Source of the DNA: Vairimorpha apis BRL 01
Lineage: Eukaryota; Microsporidia; Nosematidae
Direction: 5' to 3'
Length of the DNA stretch: 16,781 nt
Assembly (NCBI GenBank): GCA_000447185.1
Contig: KE647276.1
Location: 1-16,781, forward strand
Position numbers and translations under genes: made by a program
The notes under the pieces: generated by a model
Seen by the model: only the letters and a program-made list of their open reading frames with translations
Database searches by the model: none
What the model was told of the DNA's origin: nothing
In this document: positions 9,341 through 16,781 of the stretch, in pieces
Layout: every line of letters begins with the position of its first letter
How positions within the stretch are numbered: the first letter of the stretch is position 1

Positions 9341-9940
9341 AAGAACGAAAATTTACTTTCTAAGTAAACTTGTTTGAAATGGAAGCGAAAAATAATAAAA
9401 TAATGAAATTAACACTTAAATAAAAATCTTTTTATTTTTGATAATTTAAAAAATTATTAAAGATATTCATTTTTATTAAATGTAAAATAAACAAAAAATT
9501 TTACGAACAAATCTTAAATTTTATATACAATTGCAACCTTTAACTATGCAAAAAAAAGACATTTTAATTAATATAAAAAAGATCTTAGTTATAATTTTTC
9601 TTTATATTTAGATGTTGTTAAAATTTTTAAAATAAATTTGTAAAAAAATATTCTATGTATGAAATATCATAAAATATATTTAATTTAAGATAATTTTAAT
9701 TTGAAATGTAAAAAAATATGTATTTTTTACATGTATAAACAAGAAATTCAATGATTTTTATTAACCCGTTTTTAATGGATTTTTTTAAGAATTATTGTGT
9801 TTTGATTTAAAAATAAATTTAAACATAAAATAAAAAGTTTACATTATTGTAAATCTATATAGTTAATATATAAATTCTTATAAAATATATATTTTATTCT
9901 GAAAACATATAAAATTTTTATACAATGCACCTTATATAAA
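9341..9940. other. AT-rich spacer, nothing recognised
   Basis: The flank between repeat copy C and the next gene returns to A/T background after about 9400. A CCC at 9765-9767 is followed by an ATG opening only 11 codons, so no gene is called. Confidence 0.5.
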
Positions 9941-10562
9941 ATGGATTATTATTTTAAAAAAATTACAAATTTTACAAATTTACTCACTAATAATCTTTAT
10001 AACGAATATAATAAAAATAAAATATTAAAACATGAGGTGCACAAATATAAAAATATTTTTGAAAAATTTCCTGCTATAAAAATTTTAAATAAAACGGAAA
10101 ATTATATATTAAAAAATATCGAAAATGCAAGCAATTCATTTCTGATTAATAAAAAATAATTCCTATTAAAATATATCCAAAAACCATTTATAAAACTGGT
10201 AAACTAACAAAATATATTGAAACATTCAAAAAAAAATACTATATCAACTTTGTAAAATTAGACAAAGATTTTATAAAGATGAATGTTTTTTTATAGAAAA
10301 AAATATATTGAAAAATTTAACAAATTTAGAGAATTTTACAGAAGATGGATTATCTGATTTTAATTTATATCCTAATTTAAAATATATTATAGATATAAGA
10401 AATATACAATTAATAAGAGATACAAATAAATATAAAGAATATACATTTGAAGCAACAACTGTTTTGATGAGAAATGTAGAATATATATCTCTACATATAA
10501 AATTAGAAAAAATAGATAACAAATATAAAATAACAGAATTGAATTGTGAAAAATTTCAATAA
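9941..10562 (+). CDS. possible Tim44-like (NTF2-fold) protein, reading frame broken twice
   Basis: Three consecutive frames join into about 207 codons. MDYYFKKITNFTNLL to SFLINKK runs from 9941. After a shift in the A6 run at 10151-10156 comes PIKIYPKTIYKTGKLTKYIE to DFIKMNVF. After a shift in the T7 run at 10286-10292 comes EKNILKNLTNLENFTEDGLS to the TAA at 10560-10562. Both shifts look like one missing base. The C-terminal piece reads YIIDIRNIQLI, then alternating strands (YKEYTFEATTVLMRN, ISLHIKLEKI). This resembles the 'DIldIRnVdI' and following strands of the Tim44/MRPL45 domain. If so, it would be a mitosome import motor adaptor, but this is a pattern resemblance only. It ends 6 bases from the convergent eL31 stop, supporting 10562 as the true end. 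No CCC precedes the ATG, only ACC (GCACCTTATATAAA). A minus-strand frame over 10271-10522 is a shadow. Confidence 0.45.
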
Positions 10563-10568
10563 ATATTT

Positions 10569-10904
10569 TTATTCATTTATAATTTCGGTCTTTAAACCTT
10601 TAAAATTTCCCACAATTATATGAGAACATTTAATAACATTTTGCTCTGCATTATCTTTATCTGGTATCTTTTCAAGTTTGACTCTTATTCTTCTTGGTAC
10701 TTTTTGTTGACCTTTACTAAAAATAAATTTGTTTAAATCTTTCTGAATTGTTACCTTTTCTTGAGTTTTTAACATTTTTTGAATATGTTTCTTAAATTTT
10801 TTAATTGCGATATTTGCTTTCTTAGTCCAATTACAACCTCTTGTTATTTTACCAAGATTAACAGTTAATTCCATTTGCTTGTTATTATCTAAAGATACCT
10901 TCAT
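10569..10904 (-). CDS. RPL31: 60S ribosomal protein eL31
   Basis: This 111-residue protein would be a component of the large ribosomal subunit near the exit tunnel. The family pattern is visible throughout: the N-terminal strand [20 protein letters not shown] (11-30) corresponds to the 'ytInlhkr.hg..fkkrA' opening. The basic helix [15 protein letters not shown] (33-47) follows. [20 protein letters not shown] (51-70) corresponds to 'vrid..lNk.vWskGir.vP'. [10 protein letters not shown] (71-80) is the 'yriRvrlsrk' strand. [11 protein letters not shown] (101-111) matches the 'fkGLqt..v.e' end. Length is close to the family norm (about 110-125). CCC at 10909-10911 (minus strand) supports the start. 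Confidence 0.95.
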   Translation of the reverse strand: MKVSLDNNKQMELTVNLGKITRGCNWTKKANIAIKKFKKHIQKMLKTQEKVTIQKDLNKFIFSKGQQKVPRRIRVKLEKIPDKDNAEQNVIKCSHIIVGNFKGLKTEIINE

Positions 10905-10908
10905 TTGA

Positions 10909-10911
10909 GGG
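10909..10911 (-). promoter_or_regulatory. CCC start signal of the eL31 gene
   Basis: The minus strand reads AAATACCCTCAAATG; the triplet lies 5-7 bases before the ATG. Confidence 0.6.
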
Positions 10912-10914
10912 TAT

Positions 10915-11470
10915 TTAAAGTAATTTTTTTAAAAATATTTTAATTCATAAAAAAGAATTAATTACTATTTTATTTGAATTTAAAAACACATTGAAAAGTT
11001 TAATTATAAAATGAATTTTTTTACCTTTTATTTGCATTAAAAAATTATTGTTTTTATATCGATAAAAATAAAATATATTTTTAAATTTTTTAATTTAATG
11101 AATAAAAAATCTAAATTTTATGTAATAATAATTAAATATTAATTGTCAAAGAAAAGATAATATTATAAAAATTTTTTTACTACACGATTATTAATATTTT
11201 AAAACAAATAAATAATTACTTCTATTATTTATTTTTATTTTTCCTGTATTATAAAAACAAAATTTAAATAATCTTGTGTATTAAAAAAATATTTAAATTT
11301 TTTAACTATATATGTTTAAAAATAGTGTATAAAATATTTTCTTGCTTCAACTTAAATTTTTCATTAAAAAATATATTTTCAAAATATAATTTTTCTTTTT
11401 ATAAAAATATAAAATAATTTAATGTAAAAATTCAGATGTAAAATTCAACACTTTATTGTTTAAGTTAATT
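10915..11470. other. AT-rich spacer, nothing recognised
   Basis: About 555 bases upstream of eL31 on its strand hold no open frame, island or signal beyond the CCC next to the gene. Confidence 0.55.
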
Positions 11471-11474
11471 TTAG

Positions 11475-11705
11475 CTTTTATAAACAGATTTTTAGTGGCA
11501 AAAATTTTCAGTTACTATCATCCTAACACTATTTCTTTACTTTATTGAATACTTTTAAGTGTTATTTAAGCTTATAAAAAAATGTATATATTTTAATTTG
11601 TTAGTGATACTAAGTTCCTTATAGTGTCTAAAGTAAAATTTACTTATTTTGTCGTGCCATATTATCACATATGTCATTATAGATTTTTCTTATCTGTGTA
11701 ACAAA
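11475..11705 (-). repeat. decayed copy B of the TWDG/KYH repeat module
   Basis: The plus-strand text aligns along its length with the plus-strand text of the open copy at 14151-14400. They share an identical 12-mer, TTATCACATATG (11662-11673 and 14363-14374). GTTAGTGATACTAAG faces GTCAGTGATACCAAG, TTTACTTTATTGAA faces GTACTTCATTGAA, and TTTACTTATTTTGTCGTGCCA faces TTTACTCACTATACCGTCCCA. Most differences put A or T where the open copy has G or C. No reading frame survives. Orientation is the same as the open copy. Confidence 0.7.
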
Positions 11706-12085
11706 TAATTCAATTTAATGTTATTATTATTTATATTTTTTATTCAATTTGTTATAAGTTGTCAAAATAAATTTTTATGTTTATACAACAATAGAACTTT
11801 ATTCTTTTTGTAATTAATAAATATATATTTATTAGATCTTTAATTAACACCTGTTTTTAGTTGTATTTTTTTATTTTCTCACATATTTATTGTGAACTAT
11901 TTTTTGAACAGAACATCATCTATGTTTTTAGCTTTATATGTCTATTTCATATTTGTTACATATATAAATATAAAACACTTAAAAACAAAGCATGTTTTCA
12001 TTTTTAATTTAATCAGTTATATTTTTACAATAATAAAAAAATATTTTTATTTTTATAAAAATTTTACCCATGATTAGTTTTAAAA

Positions 12086-12286
12086 ATGGATTTTAATTTA
12101 GAAATAACAAAAATTTTGGCAAAAATTATGCAAAATAATATGAAAAAAAAAGAAATGCAAGAAATTTTATACAGAATTATTGATAAAATGGATTATATAT
12201 TATCAGAAAACGATTCGTTTGAAAATTTCTTAGAACTTAAAAGAGAATATGAAGTTTTAATGAAAGATATAAGTAAATATTTATAA
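12086..12286 (+). CDS. small helical protein, 66 residues, unknown function
   Basis: The product is MDFNLEITKILAKIMQNNMKK and onward, ending in a helix with EFLELKREYEVLMKDISKYL-type heptad spacing. The whole protein looks alpha-helical and charged, with no membrane segment. A CCC at 12067-12069 lies 17-19 bases before the ATG, which mildly supports a real gene. An earlier ATG at 12070 directly after the CCC gives only 8 codons. A Met-rich, charged composition is not what random A/T sequence usually gives. I do not recognise a family; small kinetochore or assembly-factor subunits are possible but unsupported. Confidence 0.45.
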   Translation: MDFNLEITKILAKIMQNNMKKKEMQEILYRIIDKMDYILSENDSFENFLELKREYEVLMKDISKYL

Positions 12287-12289
12287 ATT

Positions 12290-12744
12290 ATTGTTTAGTA
12301 GTAAAATAATATTTGTGATTGTTATTTTTATAATATTTTAACATTTAAAATTTTTTATAAATTATAATTATGTTGAATAAATATTTAATTGACTAAAATT
12401 AAATGTGTATTAAAAAAACTTAATTATTTTTTCAGCAATTATAGCTTTAAAATTACATTTTTGATTTATATAATATTCATAATTTAATCTTCTTCTATTA
12501 AACTTTTACAGTTGTAATAAAATTTCTAAATTTATTTATGTTTTTATGTTATATCAATAATTAAAAATAAAGTTTTATTTTGTGTTAATAAAAAAAAGCA
12601 ATATTTTTATTGACAAATTTAAGAAGATATATGTAAAATTTAATCAAAAATGAAATCAAACATATAATAAAAATTACAAAAACTTTTTAATATAATTATA
12701 TTGATCTAATCTTTGTATTTACTATTATTTAAGTAAATGTTTTT
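12290..12744. other. AT-rich spacer, nothing recognised
   Basis: This is A/T background between the small helical gene and repeat copy D, with no open frame or island. Confidence 0.5.
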
Positions 12745-12950
12745 TATTTATATGAATAGTGAGCTTAATACGCTATACAAAGTTAATAAAACCGAAAAAT
12801 TATATCATATGTATTGACATGAAACAATGATTACAAAATATTATAAATAATATTTACAGTAACCGGAATTTTTTAAAATATAAAGCCACACATTCGATAT
12901 ATAATACTAAAGAAAACTCTAAAACTTATCATTTGAGCATATAAAGAATA
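12745..12950 (+). repeat. decayed copy D of the TWDG/KYH repeat module
   Basis: The frame at about 12794 reads RKIISYVLT followed by TGA, where the open copy reads TKIIPYVIT followed by TGG (Trp). At 12912-12921 the 10-mer GAAAACTCTA is shared with copy C (9275-9284). It is followed in both by a matching stretch: ATCATTTGAGCATATAAAGA here, GTCATTGGAATACAAAAGAG in copy C. Many stops and shifts interrupt the rest. It is on the plus strand. Confidence 0.65.
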
Positions 12951-12954
12951 AAAA

Positions 12955-13030
12955 CGACGGTCTAAATAAAGAGAACATTATCACATATACTATAGAAAAC
13001 TTGTCAAAAATTGTCCAATAAGAAATGTAA
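12955..13030 (-). repeat. fragment F of the same module, inverted next to copy D
   Basis: TTATCACATAT at 12978-12988 repeats the 11-mer found in copies A and B. Read on the minus strand, the surrounding bases give DKFSIVYVIM, against TKIIPYVIT in the open copy, with GACAAG and ATATGTGATAA preserved in order. Homology stops where copy D's 3' end begins. Confidence 0.45.
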
Positions 13031-13089
13031 CTGGAGCATGATAAACAATAACTATCTAACAAATAGCTCAGAAAATAAAATTTCAATAT

Positions 13090-14110
13090 TATTTTTGTAT
13101 TTTAATTGTTTAAAAATGTGTTTTTATTTTATAAAATTAAAATTTGCAATAGTAAATAAAAAACCAAAATATTTAGATTGAATTTTTACAATTTTTTTAA
13201 TATAAAAACTATAGAAAATTAATAATTGAAAACAAAAAAAATTATAAATTAATTTATTAATTTTAAAAATATAAATTTTTATTTAAAATTTTTTTGTATA
13301 CAGTTAACTATTTTTACATACAAAATTTTTATAAAATTCTAATAAAATAAAATGCATAAATAAAATTTATTTCATTTTTATAATAAGCATATATATTCTA
13401 ATTACAAAATAAAAAAATAATACAAAAGATTAGTTTACAACTCTTCCCATATTAAAAAAACAAACCATTTTTTACAACAATAATAATTATTTTATTCGAA
13501 AAATTTTAATGAATTTTAAAAATTTTATTGTATATTTATAATTTTGTTTTCAAGCATATTCCTAATACAAAAAAAATTTCACTGTAACACTTAATTTAAA
13601 CGTTTTCTGTAAGTTTTTTGCATCTAATTAATTTTGAATAAAATTGATAATAATCCTTTTAGAATAATGATTCATGTACTTTATGCTAAATAAAAAAATC
13701 TATATATTTTTCAGATATTATACAATTATACCTTCAAAATAATATGCTTACATTGACATTTAAATGTACAAAACATTTTATTAATTTTTTTGTAAACTAA
13801 TTTTTATGTACTTTTTAGTAAATGATTAATTTTTTTTTAATATAAAATAGAAAAAATTATTTTACTTGTATTTTTTTATTTTTTGATTCATCAATTTTGT
13901 CAGTGAAAAATATAAACTAAAATTATTACTTTTGTAACAATTATAAAAAAAATAACTTTACAGAGCATAAATTTTATTTACATTTGTTCGATAAAACCTT
14001 AAGAAATTTTTATACAAAAAAATTTTAATTTATAATTTTAATCTGGTGTTTTTCTTTAATTAAAATAGTTTTAAATAAAATAATTATACATTTTAAATTT
14101 AAAATAAAAT
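13090..14110. other. 1-kb AT-rich spacer, nothing recognised
   Basis: This is mostly A/T with homopolymers. It contains no open frame of note, no tRNA-like island, and a lone CCC (near 13446) without a following ATG. Confidence 0.55.
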
Positions 14111-14150
14111 TGTTTATTTAAGAGTTATTTTTTTTTATAATATAATTTGT

Positions 14151-14400
14151 TCACGCTAGTATCTGCCTTTGGAAAACAATTGTTTGCTGGTCTGCCTCTT
14201 CGGTTTCAGCTATCCTCTCCCCTCTCCTGTACTTCATTGAAATGCTCTCAAGAGTCTTATTAAGAAGTTGTAGACTGAATGTATTGTATGCCTCAATTCG
14301 GTCAGTGATACCAAGATCTTTTCTATGTTTAGAGTGATATTTACTCACTATACCGTCCCACGTTATCACATATGGTATGATCTTTGTCTTACATCCATGT
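14151..14400 (-). mobile_element. open copy A of the TWDG/KYH module, probable retroelement ORF fragment
   Basis: This patch is strikingly less AT-rich than its flanks. The minus-strand frame is open from about 14400 (GCKTKIIPYV) through TWDGIVSKYHSKHRKDLG, DRIEAYN, LLNKTLESISMKYRRGE and on to TEEADQQTIVFQRQILA, ending at a TGA at 14151-14153. No ATG lies at the left end; the GTG at 14369 is inside the homologous region. It therefore looks like the C-terminal part of a larger ORF, cut at its 5' side. From memory, similar segments occur in multicopy reverse-transcriptase-associated ORFs of other microsporidia; I cannot confirm this here. Base composition suggests recent arrival or recent multiplication. 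Confidence 0.6.
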
Positions 14401-14590
14401 ATTTTAAAATTTAAAAATAAATATATTTTTTAAATCATCTTATAAATTAAAACTTTAATGTTAAAACTTTTTGAAATTAGTAAAATTAATATTGAGAAAA
14501 ATAAGATATAATATAAAAAGGTTATTGTCACTAATTTTTTTTATTTATAAACACATTAATCAAGTAGAATTTTATTTCCAAATAAAAGTT

Positions 14591-15943
14591 TTAACTCGGA
14601 TTTACTAAAAAAAATTCTGTACTTAAATTTATTAAATTATTACCTCTCAAGTCAATTTTTATATCTAAATTTTTTAGTTTTTCAATAGTATTTGGAACAC
14701 TATTGATTTTATTATTTCGTAAAATTAATATCTTTACATGTGTTAAATTTCCAATTTCGAAAGGTAATTCAGAAATGCAATTACAACTTAAATCAATTAT
14801 ACGTAAACTTCCAAGTTGATCTAAAAAATTTGGAAAAATTTTTATTTTGTTTTTACCAAGAAATAAAAATTTAAGGTTATTTAATTTACATATATCTTTG
14901 CTTATTGAAAAAAATATAATTATTATTAAGTCGAATTTCTTTCAAATTATAATTTTTTGTTAATACATCAGGAAAATAAGTAAACAAATTATTCGAAAGA
15001 TTTATATAACATAAAATTTTGCAAATTTTGTACATTTTCAGGTAAAATTTTCAATTTATTTTTTTCTAAATATAAATATTTTAATTTTTTAAAGGAGCCT
15101 ATTAATTCTGATATATAAAAAATTTTATTTACACTTAAATTTAAATAAATTAGATTGTTCAGTTTATTTAAATTTATATAAATTTTTTTTAAATTATTAT
15201 TTTTTAAATTAATATGTGTTAGAGTTTTAATGGTATATAAAAAGTGTGGTAATTCTTCAATTTTATTATAACTCAAATTTATCATTTCCAAAGATTTTAG
15301 CTCATTAAAATTTTCATAAATGTTTTTTATTTTGTTATTTTCCAAATTTAAAAATTTTAAAGATTTTAAATGTAAAATACATCTAGGAAATGATGTAAAT
15401 TTATTATTATCTAATTTAAGTTCTACTAATTGATTTAAATATTTCATAGAAAAAGGTAAAATGCTAAGATTATTGTTGCTTAAATAAAACTTGGAAAGTT
15501 TAGACAAACAACCAATTTCATCTGGAATCGAACCAAGCTTATTTTTAGAACAGAATAAAAATTCTAATCCTGAAAGATTTCCTATTTCTTTTGGCATAGT
15601 TTTAATTTTGTTTGAAATAAAATTTAAAGATTTTAAAGATTTTAAATTTTCAATTTGAGGTGGTAATATATGTATTTTATTATAATTTAAACTTAAAATT
15701 TCTAAGTTAGAAATATTTCAAATTTCTAACGATAAATCTATTACTTCAAATCTATCTAAAATTAATCTTATAGGAGTTATTGAAGTATTTAAATCAAACG
15801 AGATTTGATTTTTTATTGCATCTAAAATTTTTACTCTTTGTTTAATTTTTGAATTTGTTAAATTATTATCAAAAAAGTTGAAACAGAATATTTTTATTAA
15901 AATAAAAAAAATGCATTAAAATACACATATTTCTCTTTAGCAT
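14591..15943 (-). pseudogene. leucine-rich-repeat protein gene with N-terminal hydrophobic segment, frame broken
   Basis: The longest intact part (14989-15597) is 202 residues of tandem LRRs of about 23 residues (pattern LxxLxxLxLxxNxIxxLPxxI). Homology runs on both sides. Upstream, in the same frame, LEILSLNYNKIHILPPQIEN is preceded by a TGA at 15718-15720 in the middle of a repeat. Before that an open stretch leads to CFNFFDNNLTNS. An A8 run at 15904-15911 (one base too many) then separates it from ATG 15943, giving MLKRNMCILMHFF plus a hydrophobic run that looks like a signal peptide or anchor. Downstream, extra bases at 15013-15020 and in the A7 run 14908-14914 break three further repeats, which end at TAA 14591-14593. 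CCC at 15951-15953 supports ATG 15943. The full form would be about 449 residues. Function unknown; possibly secreted or surface-exposed. Confidence 0.7.
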
Positions 15944-15950
15944 GATATTA

Positions 15951-15953
15951 GGG
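15951..15953 (-). promoter_or_regulatory. CCC start signal of the LRR gene
   Basis: The minus strand reads ATCCCTAATATCATG; the triplet lies 8-10 bases before the ATG at 15943. It supports an origin for the gene 346 bases upstream of the longest open stretch. Confidence 0.5.
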
Positions 15954-16159
15954 ATAAATTGTTATAAATTTTAATTTTAATATATCATAAGAAACTTTCT
16001 AAAATTAAAAAAATGCAAAACAATATTCAAATATTTATATCTATAAAAATGTTGCAAATTATTATTAAAATTTATTGTAATAATTTAATAGGTTGTTGCT
16101 TAATGTAAAATTTATGTAAATGTTATAGCAAAATAAACAAAATATACATTTACAAAATT

Positions 16160-16350
16160 GATATGCATATAAAATCATGTATTTCAACTACTTGCAAGAC
16201 ATATTATTTATACAAATATTTATCCATTTAATTTTTTAAATTTTAAAAATAAGTAATTAAAAGAGTTTTGAAATTAGAAATCGTATACATGCATACGTTC
16301 AATATAAAGTTATAAAAAGTAGCATAAAATTAATATATAAAAGTTTGTGT
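16160..16350 (+). repeat. decayed copy E of the TWDG/KYH repeat module
   Basis: From about 16262 the frame reads FEIRNRIHAYVQYKVIKSSIK, against LEISNRIEEYIQSMTLRK in copy C and LGITDRIEAYN in the open copy. Upstream, 16175-16230 gives a diverged KSCISTTCKTYYLYKYLS that aligns without gaps to KIIPYVITWDGIVSKYHS, with the KY.S end preserved. The copy lies on the plus strand, is heavily A/T-shifted, and is interrupted by at least one stop. Confidence 0.55.
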
Positions 16351-16781
16351 GGCAGAATACATTATAGAAGTAGATAAAAAGTTATTTAGATAATAATTGA
16401 AATTATTATGCGTACTAAAGTAGATCAATATCTTATCTTAAAAAAACGTCTTACATAGTTGTATAAAATAAAAATTTCTCAGACAATATTAGAAAAGTTG
16501 TTTTATAATTAATATTATTTCATTAAAATACTACAGTTTATCCATAATATAATATCATTGATTTTCAAATATAATTTAATATTTAAAAACATTTTATAAA
16601 TAATAAAAAATCAAAAAATATTATGAAGAAAATTAATAAAAGTAATAATTATTATAATATGTAATATTTGATAAATTTAAAATAAACAGTAGTGTAAAAA
16701 TAAATACATATATTATTTTTTTTATCAACAGAACTTTAATAATCATTAAAATCAAAAAAATTATGAAAATAATTGGTATTT
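16351..16781. other. AT-rich end of the window, nothing further recognised
   Basis: The first 100 bases (to about 16460) are slightly less AT-rich and may be the degraded tail of copy E. Beyond that there is A/T background without an open frame or signal. Confidence 0.45.

Noticed and set aside
9765..9811. CCC followed by ATG and the start MDFFKNYCV
   Set aside because: The frame closes after 11 codons and no continuation is visible in the other frames.
10271..10522. 83-codon minus-strand open frame
   Set aside because: It is antisense to the third piece of the broken gene at 9941-10562, whose frame continues to a stop 6 bases from eL31.
11892..12077. 61-codon hydrophobic open frame on the plus strand
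   Set aside because: The only full-length start is GTG. The product is dominated by Phe, Ile, Tyr and Lys, as expected from random A/T sequence, and there is no CCC signal. A tiny membrane protein cannot be excluded.
1..16781. tRNA genes and CRISPR arrays
   Set aside because: No tRNA-like island with a GTTCGA-type arm and no regularly spaced direct repeats were seen in either orientation.

Overview
The window looks like a piece of a microsporidian nuclear genome with extreme AT content. Three observations support this. The genes are intronless, short, recognisably eukaryotic housekeeping genes: a 26S proteasome ATPase (Rpt2), ribosomal protein eL31, an RNase P/MRP subunit (Pop4/Rpp29), an exosome RNase PH-type subunit and a phosphoinositide kinase domain. 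Several starts carry a CCC triplet 1-10 bases upstream of the ATG, the kind of start signal described for microsporidia. Convergent neighbours end only 1 and 6 bases apart. The genus cannot be read from the sequence.

Layout. 1-248 is the 3' end of an unidentified plus-strand gene. 385-572 is a less AT-rich patch with a possible 54-codon mini-gene and several short hairpins. 876-2150 (-) is Rpt2 and 2709-3158 (-) is Pop4. 3564-4367 (+) is a PIP kinase. 4523-5105 (+) is an unidentified helical, Asn/Lys-rich protein with two frame breaks, ending head-on against the exosome subunit at 5107-5736 (-). 6419-6859 (-) is a single-pass membrane protein of unknown role. 6860-9100 is a gene desert. 9941-10562 (+) is a possible Tim44-like gene with two frame breaks, facing eL31 at 10569-10904 (-). 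12086-12286 (+) is a small helical protein. 14591-15943 (-) is a leucine-rich-repeat gene with an N-terminal hydrophobic segment, three indels and one nonsense codon.

The gene-poor right half (9.1-16.4 kb) is seeded with at least five, probably six, copies of one module of about 250 bp. It encodes a domain with the pattern KIIPYV-x-TWDG...KYH...RIEAY...TLES. One copy (14151-14400, minus) is still open and clearly less AT-rich than its surroundings. The others (near 9.1-9.3, 11.5-11.7, 12.8-13.0 and 16.2-16.35 kb) are riddled with stops and shifts and are drifting toward the AT-rich background. I read them as remnants of a retroelement-like or multicopy family, which I cannot name with certainty.

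Together the genes cover protein turnover (Rpt2), translation (eL31), RNA processing and decay (Pop4, exosome), lipid signalling (PIP kinase) and possibly mitosome import. They form no operon or pathway cluster. The unusual content is the decaying repeat family and the cluster of indel-damaged genes next to it.
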